DNA of 64,000 nt from contig CP107926.1 in NCBI GenBank assembly GCA_036015235.1, positions 8,799,501 through 8,863,500 on the forward strand, read 5' to 3'. A program made the translations under genes and the position numbers. Position 1 is the first letter of the stretch. Every line of letters starts with the position of its first letter. Below are positions 1 to 9,056 of this stretch, one piece after another. The notes beneath the pieces were generated by a model that searched no databases, was not told the origin of the DNA, and worked only from the letters and a program-made list of their open reading frames with translations. This DNA is from Streptomyces sp. NBC_00433. Its GTDB lineage: Bacteria > Actinomycetota > Actinomycetes > Streptomycetales > Streptomycetaceae.

Positions 1-736
1 GATCCGCGCCGGCACCCGCCTGATGGTCTCCGGCGCCGTCGACGCGACGATCTGCCCGTGGGGCTGGGTCGCGCAGCTGGCAGCGGGCCGGATGAGCACC
101 AGCGACCAGCCGGCCCGCGCCTACCTGCCCTTCGACGCCGACGCCCGCGGCCACGTCCCCGGCGAGGGCGGCGCGATCCTGGTCCTGGAGGAGGCCGACG
201 CCGCCGCCCTGCGCGGCGCCCGCATCTACGGCGAGATCGCCGGCTACGGCTCCACCTTCGACCCCCGCGACGCCACCGGCGGCGCGGGCCTGCGCAAGGC
301 GATCGAAGTCGCCCTGGACGACGCCGGGGTCCGCCCCGCACAGGTCGACGTGGTCTTCGCCGACGCGGCCGGCATCCCCGAACTGGACCGCGCCGAGGCC
401 GACGCGATCGGCGCGGTCTTCGGGCCGCGCGGCGTGCCGGTCACCGCACCCAAGACGATGACCGGCCGCCTGTCGTGCGGGGCGGGCGCCCTGGACACCG
501 CGACCGCGCTGCTGGCCATCCGCGACTCGGTCATCCCGCCCACCGTCAACATCGAACCGGCCGCCGACTACGACCTGGACCTGGTCACCGGCCGCGGCCG
601 CCCCACCCCGGTACGCACCGCTCTGGTGCTGGCCCGCGGATACGGCGGCTTCAACTCCGCGCTGGTGGTCCGGGCCCGCACCGCCCACGCCGCCGGGCCG
701 CAGGCCGGGCCGGACCACACAGAAAGGACACGCTGA
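1..736 (+). CDS. Type II PKS chain-length factor (KS-beta), 3' part
   Basis: This is the last 244 residues of a ketosynthase-beta/chain-length factor, whose partner KS-alpha and N-terminal half lie left of the window. The call rests on the block around PGEGGAILVLEEADAA and on DAAGIPELDRAEADAIGAVF, where KS-beta proteins carry this form of the motif; the C-terminal APKTMTGRLSCGAGALD stretch is also typical. In the family KS-beta pairs with KS-alpha and the ACP to set polyketide chain length in a cytosolic complex. The stop codon overlaps the ACP start by one base (TGATG), so the two are translationally coupled. The Gln that replaces the active-site Cys lies outside the window and cannot be checked. 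Confidence 0.93.
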   Translation, partial: IRAGTRLMVSGAVDATICPWGWVAQLAAGRMSTSDQPARAYLPFDADARGHVPGEGGAILVLEEADAAALRGARIYGEIAGYGSTFDPRDATGGAGLRKAIEVALDDAGVRPAQVDVVFADAAGIPELDRAEADAIGAVFGPRGVPVTAPKTMTGRLSCGAGALDTATALLAIRDSVIPPTVNIEPAADYDLDLVTGRGRPTPVRTALVLARGYGGFNSALVVRARTAHAAGPQAGPDHTERTR

Positions 737-999
737 TGACCGCTCGGCAGTTCACCCTGGACGACCTCAAGCGCATCCTGATCGAATGCGCCGGCGCCGA
801 CGAGGCCGTCGACCTCGACGGCGACATCCTCGACGAGGGCTTCGAGGCGATCGGCTACGAATCACTGGCGATCCTGGAGACCGGCGGCCGCATCGAGACC
901 GAGTACGAGGTCGCCCTGGACGAGTCGGTCCTCTCCGTCCACGCCACCCCCCGCGAACTGATCGCCGCGGTCAACGAACTGCTGACGGTGGCGGCATGA
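736..999 (+). CDS. Type II PKS acyl carrier protein
   Basis: This 87-residue acyl carrier protein should carry the growing poly-beta-ketone on a phosphopantetheine arm attached to Ser43, within the sequence GYESLAILE. Most type II PKS carrier proteins have GYDSL here, so the residue before the serine is a conservative Asp-to-Glu change. It is acidic and of standard length for a free-standing ACP. The start ATG overlaps the chain-length-factor stop, the purine-rich AGAAAGGA lies 6-13 bases upstream, and the stop overlaps the next gene by four bases (ATGA). Position directly after KS-beta is the canonical minimal-PKS order. Confidence 0.94.
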   Translation: MTARQFTLDDLKRILIECAGADEAVDLDGDILDEGFEAIGYESLAILETGGRIETEYEVALDESVLSVHATPRELIAAVNELLTVAA

Positions 1000-1781
1000 G
1001 CACCCCGGGCGGGCCGCTGGCCCTGGTCTCCGGCGCCACCAGCGGCATCGGCCTGGCCGTCGCCCGGCTGCTGGCCACCCAGGGCCACCGGGTCTTCATC
1101 GGCGCCCGCGACGCGGCCGGCATCGAGGCCACCGTCAAGGAACTGCGCGCCGAGGGCCACGACGTCGCCGGCCGCACCCTGGACGTCCGCGAGGACACCT
1201 CGGTACGCGACTTCGTCGCCGCCGCCGTCGACCACATGGGCACCGTCGAGGTCCTGGTCAACAACGCCGGCCGCAGCGGCGGCGGAGTGACCGCCGACAT
1301 CCCCGACGAACTGTGGCACGACGTGATCAACACCAACCTCAACAGCGTCTTCCGCCTGACCCGCGAGGTCCTGACCACCGGCGGGATGCGGCACAAGACC
1401 CGCGGGCGGATCATCAACATCGCCTCCACCGCCGGCAAGCAGGGCGTCGTCCTGGGCGCCCCCTACTCGGCGTCCAAACACGGCGTCGTCGGCTTCACCA
1501 AGGCACTCGGCAACGAACTCGCGCCGACCGGCATCACCGTCAACGCGGTCTGCCCGGGCTATGTGGAGACCCCCATGGCCCAGCGCGTCCGCGAAGGCTA
1601 CGCGGTGGCCTACGACACCACCGAGGAGGCGATCCTGGAGCGCTTCACCGCGAAGATCCCCCTCGGCCGGTACTCCACGCCGCAGGAGGTCGCCGGCCTG
1701 GTCGGCTACCTGGCCTCGGACGCGGCCGCCTCCATCACCGCCCAGGCGCTGAACGTCTGCGGCGGCCTGGGCAACTTCTGA
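996..1781 (+). CDS. Type II polyketide C9 ketoreductase (ActIII-like SDR)
   Basis: This 261-residue short-chain dehydrogenase has the NADP-binding SGATSGIG turn (residues 12-19), NNAG at 89-92, and the catalytic set Ser144, Tyr157 and Lys161, the same numbering as the actinorhodin ketoreductase. The C-terminal ALNVCGGLGNF and the segment GKQGVV before the active site are characteristic of polyketide C9 ketoreductases. It should reduce the C9 carbonyl of the nascent chain using NADPH and so fix the first ring closure. It overlaps the ACP gene by ATGA. Its presence argues against a spore-pigment cluster, since those normally lack this reductase. Confidence 0.95.
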   Translation: MSTPGGPLALVSGATSGIGLAVARLLATQGHRVFIGARDAAGIEATVKELRAEGHDVAGRTLDVREDTSVRDFVAAAVDHMGTVEVLVNNAGRSGGGVTADIPDELWHDVINTNLNSVFRLTREVLTTGGMRHKTRGRIINIASTAGKQGVVLGAPYSASKHGVVGFTKALGNELAPTGITVNAVCPGYVETPMAQRVREGYAVAYDTTEEAILERFTAKIPLGRYSTPQEVAGLVGYLASDAAASITAQALNVCGGLGNF

Positions 1782-1804
1782 ACCCAGCCAGGGAGGAACG
1801 AGCA

Positions 1805-2749
1805 ATGGACACCCCCGTCGTCCGCGAGGTGGAGCACGAGATCACCGTCGCCGCCCCGGCCCGCGAGGTCTACCGGCTGATCGCCGAGGTGGAGAACTGG
1901 CCGCGGATCTTCCCGCCGACCATCCACGTCGACCAAGCAGGCCACGGCCCCGGCCACGAACGCATCCGGGTCTGGGCCACCGCCAACGGCGCCCCCAAGA
2001 ACTGGACCTCACAGCGCGCCCTGCACCCCGACACCCTGCGCATCGACTTCCGCCAGGAGGTCTCCACCCCCCCGGTCGCCGCGATGGGCGGCGCCTGGAT
2101 CATCGAACCGCTCTCCGCGGAGTCCTCCCGGGTCAGGCTCCTGCACGACTACCGGGCCATCGGCGACGACCCCGAGGGCCTGGCCTGGATCGAGCAGGCC
2201 GTGGACGGCAACTCCCGCTCGGAGCTGGCCGCGCTGCGCACCAACCTCGAACTGGTGGTCGGCTCGGAGAAGCTGACCTGGTCCTTCGCCGACACCGTCC
2301 ACATCCAAGGCGACCCCAAGGACGTCTACGACTTCATCAACGAAGCCGACCTGTGGTCGCAGCGCCTGCCGCACGTGGTCCGGGTCAACCTCGGCGAGAG
2401 CGAACCGGGCCTGCAGGAACTGGAGATGGACACCATGTCCCCCAACGGGTCGGTGCACACCACCAAGTCCTACCGGGTCTGCTTCCCCCACGACCGGATC
2501 GTCTACAAGCAGACCACCCTGCCGGCCCTGATGGACCTGCACACCGGCTGCTGGACCTTCCAGCCCACCGCCACCGGCGTCGCGGCCACCTCCCAGCACA
2601 CCGTCGTCCTCAAGGCCGAGAACGTCACCGCCTACCTGGGACCCGACGCCGGCGTCGCGGAAGGCAAGGCCCACGTCCAGGACGCACTGAGCACCAACAG
2701 CCGCGCCACCCTCGGACACGCCAAGACCTACGCCGAATCCCGCCGCTGA
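1805..2749 (+). CDS. Bifunctional aromatase/cyclase (two SRPBCC domains)
   Basis: This 314-residue protein has two START/SRPBCC (polyketide cyclase) domains, roughly residues 1-150 and 160-310. Each begins with the family pattern of a beta strand followed by a PREVY/PKDVY helix and a W-x-x-R/L-P segment (ENWPRIFPP in the first, LWSQRLPHV in the second). Two-domain proteins of this type (ActVII class) aromatise and cyclise the first ring of C9-reduced polyketides, which agrees with the ketoreductase directly upstream. The gene starts 24 bases after the ketoreductase stop, with AGGGAGGAACGAGCA before the ATG. It is probably the last gene of the first transcript block, since a hairpin with a T-run follows. 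Confidence 0.93.
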   Translation: MDTPVVREVEHEITVAAPAREVYRLIAEVENWPRIFPPTIHVDQAGHGPGHERIRVWATANGAPKNWTSQRALHPDTLRIDFRQEVSTPPVAAMGGAWIIEPLSAESSRVRLLHDYRAIGDDPEGLAWIEQAVDGNSRSELAALRTNLELVVGSEKLTWSFADTVHIQGDPKDVYDFINEADLWSQRLPHVVRVNLGESEPGLQELEMDTMSPNGSVHTTKSYRVCFPHDRIVYKQTTLPALMDLHTGCWTFQPTATGVAATSQHTVVLKAENVTAYLGPDAGVAEGKAHVQDALSTNSRATLGHAKTYAESRR

Positions 2750-2843
2750 CCACCGGGTTCGGCGCCGACCGCTGAACCGCCGGCGTTCGGCGCGTTTCTT
2801 CTTCAGGGCCGGGCCGCCGGATCGGGCTCCGGGGCCGGGCACC

Positions 2844-2880
2844 GGCCGCCACGAGGTCCGCGGCGGCCCCCCCCTTTTTT
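2844..2880 (+). terminator. Candidate intrinsic terminator after aromatase/cyclase
   Basis: A 7-bp GC stem (GGCCGCC at 2844-2850 paired with GGCGGCC at 2862-2868, loop of 11 bases) is followed by seven C residues and then TTTTTT at 2875-2880. A run of six T is rare in this DNA. It ends 24 bases before the ATG of the next gene, so it may act as a partial terminator or attenuator. Confidence 0.5.
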
Positions 2881-2904
2881 CGACGACACTTCGAGGAGGA
2901 CCAC

Positions 2905-3663
2905 ATGGGCAAGCTCTCGGGCAAGACCGCGCTCGTCACCGGCGCCAGCCGCAACATGGGCCGCGCCATGGCGCTGCGCCTGGCCGCCGACGGCGCGCTG
3001 GTCGCGGTGCACTACAACAGCGGCAAGGACGAGGCCGAAGCGGTCGTGGAGACGATCCGCCAGGCCGGCGGGAAGGCCTTCGCGGTGGGCGCCGAACTCG
3101 GCGTGCCCGGCGACGTCGCCGACCTGTTCGCCGCCCTGGAGGCGGGGCTGAGCGAGCACGCCGGGGCCACCACGCTGAACATCCTGGTCAACAACGCCGG
3201 CGTGCTGGGCGGGATCTCCCCGGAGGAGACCACCTCCGAGCAGTTCGACCGGATCTACGCGGTCAACGCCAAGGCGCCGTTCTTCCTGATCCAGCGGGCC
3301 CTGCAGAACATGGCCGACGGCGGCCGCATCGTCAACATCTCCTCCGGCCTGACCCGCACCTCCAACCCCGACGAGATCGCCTACGCGATGTCCAAGGGCG
3401 CGGTGGAGATGCTCGCGCTGCACTTCGCCAAGCACCTCGGCCCGCGCGGGATCACCGTCAACAGCGTCGCCCCGGGCATCACCCGCAACGACAACCCGGT
3501 CTTCTCCATGCCCGAGGTCGTCACCGCGATGGCCTCGATGTCGGCGTTCAACCGGGTCGGCGAACCCGAGGACGTCGCCGACGTGGTGGCGTTCCTGTGC
3601 TCCGAGGACGCCCGGTGGATCACCGGCGCGTTCATCGACGCCAGCGGCGGCACCCTGCTGTGA
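2905..3663 (+). CDS. Short-chain dehydrogenase/reductase
   Basis: This 252-residue SDR has TGASRNMG as its nucleotide-binding turn (12-19), NNAG at 96-99 and the catalytic Tyr160-x-x-x-Lys164 pair with Ser at 146/147. The ending ITGAFIDASGGTLL is typical of FabG-like reductases. The basic NYNSG-type region after strand 2 (HYNSGKDEAE) is compatible with NADPH use. It starts after a strong GAGGAGGACCAC ribosome site. In this cluster it could be a second, later ketoreductase acting on a cyclised polyketide or tailoring intermediate; the substrate cannot be read from the sequence. It is clearly a different subfamily from the C9 ketoreductase upstream. Confidence 0.85.
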   Translation: MGKLSGKTALVTGASRNMGRAMALRLAADGALVAVHYNSGKDEAEAVVETIRQAGGKAFAVGAELGVPGDVADLFAALEAGLSEHAGATTLNILVNNAGVLGGISPEETTSEQFDRIYAVNAKAPFFLIQRALQNMADGGRIVNISSGLTRTSNPDEIAYAMSKGAVEMLALHFAKHLGPRGITVNSVAPGITRNDNPVFSMPEVVTAMASMSAFNRVGEPEDVADVVAFLCSEDARWITGAFIDASGGTLL

Positions 3664-3835
3664 CCCCGCTGGCCGGGCCGGCCGCCGACGCCGCCCGCCG
3701 CCCCCGCCCGGCGGGGGCCGGCCGCCGACGTCGACGACCGGCCCGGCCCCACCCCCGACACCAGCCGCCCACCAGCCGCCTGCCGGTCCGTCACCGGCCG
3801 GCCGCCGATCGCTGACCTCGACCCGCGGGAGCCGG

Positions 3836-5308
3836 ATGATGAAGACCGCCAAGTACCCGGCCGCCGGGCCCGCGGCCCGCCCGCCGGCCGGGGACCCCGC
3901 CCCGCGGTGGGGCCTGCTGGCCGTGCTGGCCGGCAACATGCTCATCGACTCCCTGGAGGTCTCGGCGACGCTCGTCGCGCTGCCGGCGGTGGGGGCCGGC
4001 TTCCACCTCGCCCCGAGCACCGCCCAGTGGGCGATGACCGCCTTCGCGATCGGCTTCGGCGGCCTGATGCTCTTCGGCGCCCGGGTGGTGGCCATCCACG
4101 GCGCACGCCGCGCGTACCTGCTGGCCCTGCTGGCCTTCGCGGCCGCCTCGCTGCTGGCCGGTGTGACCGGGAGCTTCGCGGTCCTGGTGGCCTGCCGGGT
4201 CGTCAAGGGCTTCTGCGCGGCACTGACCGCGCCGACCGGCCTCGCGATCATCCTCAACACCTTCCCCGAGGGACCCCCGCGCAGCAGGGCGATCTCGGTG
4301 TACACCGTCTTCGGCGCCGGCGGGTTCACCGGCGGGCTGCTGCTGTCCGGCCTGCTGACCGACATCAGCTGGCGGTGGACGTTCGCCGCCCCGGCGCCCG
4401 CGGCACTGCTGCTGTTCCTGCTGGGACTGCGCATGATCCCGGCCGCCGCCCCGGCCGCGGGCCCGCGCCGCCGCTACGACCTGGCCGGCGCGGCCACCGC
4501 GACAGGGGCACTGGTCTGCCTGGACCTGGCGATCGCCTCGTCGGCCGGCCACGGCGTCTCCAGCGTGCGCGTCTGGGGCGGCCTTGCCGGCTTCGCCGCC
4601 CTGGGCGCACTGTTCGCCGCCGTCGAGCGCGCCGCGGCCGACCCGCTGCTGCGCCTGCCCCCGCGCACCGGCAGGGCCGGCATGCTGCGCTCGGCACTGG
4701 GCGCGGGATCACTGAACGGCTCCTACCTGGCGCTGCTGGTCGTCATCACCTTCCAGTTCCAGACCAGCCAGGGCTGGTCGCCGCTGAGGACGGCGCTGGC
4801 GATCCTGCCGGCCAGCGTCCCGCTGGCCCTGCTCGCCCTGCGCTCCGGGCGGATGATCGCCCGCTTCGGGACCAGGCGGCTGATCGCCTACGGCGCCCTG
4901 CCACCGGTGGCGGGCTACCTGCTCTACGTGCGGCTGCCGGCGCACCCGGACTACCTCACCGCGGTACTGCCGACGATGCTGCTGGTCGGCGCCGGCTTCG
5001 TCCTGTCCTTCGCGGCGCTGAACACCCAGGCCACCGCCGACCTGCCGCCGGCCGAACGCGGCGGGGCCGCGGCCCTCTACCAGAGCGCCGTGCAGATCGC
5101 CGCGGTGGTCGCCCCCGCCGCGGCCGCGGCACTGTTCCAGTCCGGCCTGGCCGACGGCCCCGGGCACAGCTCCGCACTGCGGCCGGCGATATGGCTGGTG
5201 GTCGGGATCGGGGCGGTCGGGATGGTGGCGGCACTGACCGCACCGCGCCGCCGCCCCGCCCCGCTGCCGCGCCCCGCCCAGGCAGGAGCCGGCGCCAAGC
5301 AGCCCTGA
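3836..5308 (+). CDS. MFS drug exporter, DHA2 (14-helix) family
   Basis: This 490-residue integral membrane protein has about 14 hydrophobic segments, an Arg-rich loop after helix 3 (GARRAYL) and the motif GGLLLSGLLTDISWRWTF-like region after helix 5, which marks the EmrB/QacA (DHA2) branch of proton-coupled exporters. It most likely exports the aromatic polyketide and gives self-resistance. Two ATG codons are adjacent (3836 and 3839), with GCGGGAGCC just before. It follows the SDR after 172 bases of GC-rich, apparently non-coding DNA. The cytoplasmic ends are proline-rich and variable. Confidence 0.88.
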   Translation: MMKTAKYPAAGPAARPPAGDPAPRWGLLAVLAGNMLIDSLEVSATLVALPAVGAGFHLAPSTAQWAMTAFAIGFGGLMLFGARVVAIHGARRAYLLALLAFAAASLLAGVTGSFAVLVACRVVKGFCAALTAPTGLAIILNTFPEGPPRSRAISVYTVFGAGGFTGGLLLSGLLTDISWRWTFAAPAPAALLLFLLGLRMIPAAAPAAGPRRRYDLAGAATATGALVCLDLAIASSAGHGVSSVRVWGGLAGFAALGALFAAVERAAADPLLRLPPRTGRAGMLRSALGAGSLNGSYLALLVVITFQFQTSQGWSPLRTALAILPASVPLALLALRSGRMIARFGTRRLIAYGALPPVAGYLLYVRLPAHPDYLTAVLPTMLLVGAGFVLSFAALNTQATADLPPAERGGAAALYQSAVQIAAVVAPAAAAALFQSGLADGPGHSSALRPAIWLVVGIGAVGMVAALTAPRRRPAPLPRPAQAGAGAKQP

Positions 5309-5420
5309 CCCCCGCACCCTTGCCGCACCGGCCCGACCCGCACCCCCCGCCCGGTCAGCCCAGGCTGCCCGGTCCGCCAGGTCCGGCCCCTCCCTCCACA
5401 GGCGAAGGTTGACTCCACCC

Positions 5421-7034
5421 ATGACGACTGTCGCGAGCTCCGAGACCCCGCACGCCCAGCCCGGCGGGGAGCGTTCCGGGCCCCGGTCCCAGCGGGAGCG
5501 GCTGGCCGAACTCGGCATGATCAAGGAGCGGGCCCGCGCCGGGACCGGCGCCGCGGCCACCGAGCGCCAGCACGCCCGCGGCAAGCTCACCCCCCACGAG
5601 CGCATCGGCCTGCTGCTCGACCCGGGCTCGTTCACCGAGGTCGAAGGACTGCGCCGGCACCGCGCGACCGGATTCGGCCTGGAGGCCAAGCGGTACCACG
5701 GCGACGGCGTCGTCACCGGCTGGGGCACCGTCGAGGGCCGCACCGTGTTCGTCTACGCCCACGACTTCCGGATCTTCGGCGGCGCCCTCGGCGAGGCCCA
5801 CGCCGCGAAGATCCACAAGATCATGGACATGGCCCTGGCGGCCGGCGCGCCGATCGTCTCGCTCAACGACGGCGCCGGCGCCCGCATCCAGGAAGGCGTC
5901 TCGGCGCTCGCCGGCTACGGCGGGATCTTCCAGCGCAACACCCGCGCCTCCGGCGTCATCCCGCAGATCAGCGTGATGCTCGGCCCGTGCGCGGGCGGCG
6001 CGGCCTACTCGCCGGCGCTGACGGACTTCGTGTTCATGGTCCGCGGGACCTCCCAGATGTTCATCACCGGCCCCGACGTGGTCCGCGCGGTCACCGGCGA
6101 GGAGATCACCCAGGACGGCCTGGGCGGCGCCGACGTGCACTCCGCCGTCTCGGGCGTGTCGCACTTCGTCTACGACGACGAGGCCACCTGCCTGCAGGAC
6201 GTGCGCCACCTGCTGTCCTACCTGCCCTCCAACAACCGGCAGCTGCCCCCCGGCGCGCCCACCGACGACCCGGCAGAGCGCGCCAACCCCGCCCTGCTGG
6301 ACCTGGTGCCGGCCGACCCCGCCCGGGTCTACGACATCCACCACGTCCTGGAAGAGCTCGCCGACGACGGCGAGTTCTTCGAGGTGCACACCGCCTGGGC
6401 GCCGAACGTGGTGTGCGCACTGGCACGCCTGGGCGGCGAGGTCGCCGGCGTGGTCGCCAGCCAGCCCGCCGCCTCGGCCGGCGTGCTGGACATAGACGCC
6501 AGCGAGAAGGCGGCACGCTTCGTGCAGTTCTGCGACGCCTTCAACATCGCGCTGGTCACCCTGGTCGACGTGCCCGGCTTCCTGCCGGGAGTCGACCAGG
6601 AGCACCACGGCATCATCCGCCGCGGCGCGAAACTGCTCTACGCGTACTGCAACGCCACCGTGCCGCGGATCTCACTGGTGCTCCGCAAGGCCTACGGCGG
6701 GGCCTACATCGTCATGGACTCCCGCTCGATCGGCACCGACCTGGCGCTGGCCTGGCCCACCAACGAGATCGCCGTGATGGGCGCCGAGGGCGCCGCGAAC
6801 GTCATCTTCCGCCGGGAGATCAGCGCCGCCCCGGACCCCGAGGCAGCCCGCCAGTACCGGATCAAGGAGTACAAGGCCGAGCTGATGCACCCCTACTACG
6901 CCGCCGAGCGCGGCCTGGTGGACGACGTCATCGACCCGGCCGACACCCGCAAGGTCCTGATCCGCGCACTGGCGATGCTGCGCGGCAAACACGCCGAGCT
7001 GCCCCACCGCAAGCACGGCAACCCCCCGCAGTAG
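5421..7034 (+). CDS. Acyl-CoA carboxylase carboxyltransferase (beta) subunit
   Basis: This 537-residue carboxyltransferase has both halves of the crotonase-like fold: an N-terminal half with GPCAGGAAYSPALTDF and a C-terminal half with FLPGVDQEHHGIIRRG and KAYGGAYIVMDSRS. It transfers CO2 from biotin to acyl-CoA in complex with a biotinylated alpha subunit that must be encoded elsewhere. The residue known in Streptomyces enzymes to control substrate choice, in the AY-x-VM motif, is Ile here, as in AccB-type enzymes that accept acetyl-CoA, and not Asp as in propionyl-specific PccB. It should therefore boost malonyl-CoA supply for the PKS. A TTG at 5409 is in frame but sits against the GAAGG motif, so ATG 5421 was chosen. 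Confidence 0.92.
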   Translation: MTTVASSETPHAQPGGERSGPRSQRERLAELGMIKERARAGTGAAATERQHARGKLTPHERIGLLLDPGSFTEVEGLRRHRATGFGLEAKRYHGDGVVTGWGTVEGRTVFVYAHDFRIFGGALGEAHAAKIHKIMDMALAAGAPIVSLNDGAGARIQEGVSALAGYGGIFQRNTRASGVIPQISVMLGPCAGGAAYSPALTDFVFMVRGTSQMFITGPDVVRAVTGEEITQDGLGGADVHSAVSGVSHFVYDDEATCLQDVRHLLSYLPSNNRQLPPGAPTDDPAERANPALLDLVPADPARVYDIHHVLEELADDGEFFEVHTAWAPNVVCALARLGGEVAGVVASQPAASAGVLDIDASEKAARFVQFCDAFNIALVTLVDVPGFLPGVDQEHHGIIRRGAKLLYAYCNATVPRISLVLRKAYGGAYIVMDSRSIGTDLALAWPTNEIAVMGAEGAANVIFRREISAAPDPEAARQYRIKEYKAELMHPYYAAERGLVDDVIDPADTRKVLIRALAMLRGKHAELPHRKHGNPPQ

Positions 7035-7166
7035 CAAGGGGGGCCCCAGCCCCACACCCCTTTCGGGGTGCTCTTCGACGGGCGAGGCGATCGGTGGCGG
7101 CAGCAGCCGGCACCACCACGACCGCTTCCAATCCCCAAGAGCACCACCAACCGAAAGGAGTCACCC

Positions 7167-8363
7167 GTGGTCACACAGGCACCGCCTCAGCAACCCACGC
7201 CGTCGCTGCCGCAGACCTCCAGACCCGCACCCCGCAACCGCCTGCACTCCCTGACCGGGATGCGCGCGGTCGCCGCGGCGATGGTCTTCGTCTTCCACAC
7301 CACCCAGCCGCAGATCAGCCCGTTCACCGGCGCCACCGCCGGGAGGGCGGCACGCTGGTTCACCTGCTTCGGCCCGATCGGGGTGTCGTTCTTCTTCATC
7401 CTCAGCGGCTTCGTCCTGACCTGGGCCGCCCGCAAGGGCGACACCCCCGGCCGGTTCTACCGCCGCCGCCTGGTACGCATCTACCCCAACCACGTCGTGA
7501 CCTTCGCCGCGGCGATGGTGCTGTTCGCCTCGGTGGGCTTCATGACCGGCACCAAGGCCACCGCACCGCGGCTGTGGCTGCCCAACCTGCTGCTGCTGCA
7601 CGCCTGGACACCGCACCTGGACGTCCAGCTGGGGGTGAACCCGCCGAGCTGGTCACTGTCCTGCGAGGCGCTGTTCTACCTGTGCTTCCCGCTGCTGTAC
7701 GCCCTGATCCGCAAGATCCCCCCGCGCGCCCTGTGGGCCGCGGCCGGTATCACCGCGGGCCTGGTCGTGGCGGTCCCGGCACTGGTCTACGCCCTCCTGC
7801 CGGGAGTCCACGGCGCCGCAGGCCCCATGGGACTGCCGGTGACACCCGACCAGATGTGGCTGGTCTACGCCTTCCCGCCGGTCAGGCTGCTGGAGTTCGC
7901 CCTGGGCATGCTGATGGCCCGGATCGTGCTGACCGGCCGGTGGATCCCGGTCCCGACCACCGCCGCCGCGCTCCTGGCGGTCGGCGGGTTCTTCCTGACG
8001 TTCTCCCTGCCCTTCCTCTACCGTTTCGACGCGGCCACCGTGGTGCCGCTGGCCCTGCTGATCCCGGCGGCCGCAGCGGCGGAGGGCCGCGGCCGCCGAT
8101 CGATCATGAGCAGCCGGCCCATGGTCCGCCTCGGCGACCTGTCCTTCGCGTTCTTCATGATCCACGCCGTCATGCTCGTCACCCTCACCCGCCTGTTCGC
8201 CGGCCACCAGCGGTGGTCCGACGGCCAGGCCTACGGGGCGATCGCCGCATACGCCACGCTGTGCCTGGCGGCGGCCTGGGTGCTGAACACCTTCGTGGAA
8301 CGCCCGATGGTGCGGTACTTCAGCCAGTCGCGAGCCGCGCGAGCCGAGCGCGCCTCCGCCTGA
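7167..8363 (+). CDS. Membrane acyltransferase, acyltransferase-3 (OafA) family
   Basis: This 398-residue protein has about ten membrane segments. The first begins LTGMRAVAAAMVFVFHTT with the conserved His of the family, followed by GPIGVSFFFILSGFVLTW and RRRLVRIYPNH, the diagnostic acyltransferase-3 pattern. Such proteins transfer acetyl or other short acyl groups onto sugars or hydroxyls at the membrane. In this cluster it may O-acylate the polyketide or its sugar, or it may act on a cell-envelope glycan. The GTG at 7167 was chosen because AAAGGAG lies six bases upstream; an in-frame GTG at 7068 would add a charged, proline-rich stretch unlike the family. It is followed by a strong hairpin. 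Confidence 0.86.
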   Translation: MVTQAPPQQPTPSLPQTSRPAPRNRLHSLTGMRAVAAAMVFVFHTTQPQISPFTGATAGRAARWFTCFGPIGVSFFFILSGFVLTWAARKGDTPGRFYRRRLVRIYPNHVVTFAAAMVLFASVGFMTGTKATAPRLWLPNLLLLHAWTPHLDVQLGVNPPSWSLSCEALFYLCFPLLYALIRKIPPRALWAAAGITAGLVVAVPALVYALLPGVHGAAGPMGLPVTPDQMWLVYAFPPVRLLEFALGMLMARIVLTGRWIPVPTTAAALLAVGGFFLTFSLPFLYRFDAATVVPLALLIPAAAAAEGRGRRSIMSSRPMVRLGDLSFAFFMIHAVMLVTLTRLFAGHQRWSDGQAYGAIAAYATLCLAAAWVLNTFVERPMVRYFSQSRAARAERASA

Positions 8364-8378
8364 CCGGTACCGCCTTAC

Positions 8379-8422
8379 GCCCGGCCCGGCCGGAGCGCTC
8401 CCGCGCCCCGGCCGGGCCGGGC
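8379..8422 (+). terminator. Hairpin terminator after the acyltransferase gene
   Basis: A perfect 15-bp inverted repeat (GCCCGGCCCGGCCGG at 8379-8393 and its complement at 8408-8422) encloses a 14-base loop, 15 bases after the acyltransferase stop codon. There is no T-run, which is common for Streptomyces terminators. The 175 bases from here to the next start contain no gene that I can see. Confidence 0.6.
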
Positions 8423-8597
8423 CCACCGACCTACCGCACCCGCGTGTTACTGCCGTATCGATCGCCGTTCTTCCTGCCGATTTGTCTTGCCGTGCCGTGC
8501 CGGTGCCGGGATGCCCGGACGCCGGCGCCATCCCCGCGTCGATCACGAACCCGCTGCCACGGCCGGTGCCGGGCGGCGCACTTTTTGGAGGACAGCC

Positions 8598-9050
8598 ATG
8601 GACGAGGTCAGCATCTGGGTGGGCGCCGCCCCGGAGGCGGTGTGGGCGGTCGTGGCCGACCCCACCCGCTACGGCGAGTGGAGCCCGGAGAACCAAGGCG
8701 GCCGCTGGCAGAGCGGGGCCGAGCCCGGACCCGGCGCGGTCTTCAAGGGCACCAACAAGCGCGGCGTCGTGCGCTGGACGACGACCTGCACGGTACTGGA
8801 GTACGACGCGCCCAAGCGCTTCGCCTTCGAGGTCGCCGAATCGCGGATGCGCTGGGGCTACCGCCTGGAGCCGCAGGCCGGCGGCACCCTGGTCACCGAG
8901 TGGCGCGAGCACGCCGGACCGCTGCCGATACCGGCGCGCATCATCACCGCCAGCAGGCTCCTGGGCAGGGACCGCGAGCAGCTGATGGTCGACGGCATGC
9001 AGGCCACACTGGAGCGCGTCAAACGCGCGGTCGAAACCGACCGGCGGTAA
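8598..9050 (+). CDS. SRPBCC/polyketide-cyclase-like protein
   Basis: This 150-residue single-domain SRPBCC protein starts with the typical IWVGAAPEAVWAVVADPTRY strand-helix pattern and contains GEWSPENQGG, RWTTTCTV and RMRWGYRLEP strands. It has a good GGAGGACAGCC ribosome site. The family binds hydrophobic ligands and includes late-ring polyketide cyclases but also many proteins of unknown role, so a cyclase function is suggested by the cluster, not shown. It is followed after six bases by an unrecognised gene, so the two probably share a transcript. Confidence 0.78.
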   Translation: MDEVSIWVGAAPEAVWAVVADPTRYGEWSPENQGGRWQSGAEPGPGAVFKGTNKRGVVRWTTTCTVLEYDAPKRFAFEVAESRMRWGYRLEPQAGGTLVTEWREHAGPLPIPARIITASRLLGRDREQLMVDGMQATLERVKRAVETDRR

Positions 9051-9056
9051 CCGGCC

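Noticed and set aside
1..3663. Spore-pigment (whiE-like) assignment for the type II PKS
   Set aside because: A dedicated C9 ketoreductase and an ActVII-type aromatase are present, which spore-pigment clusters normally lack.
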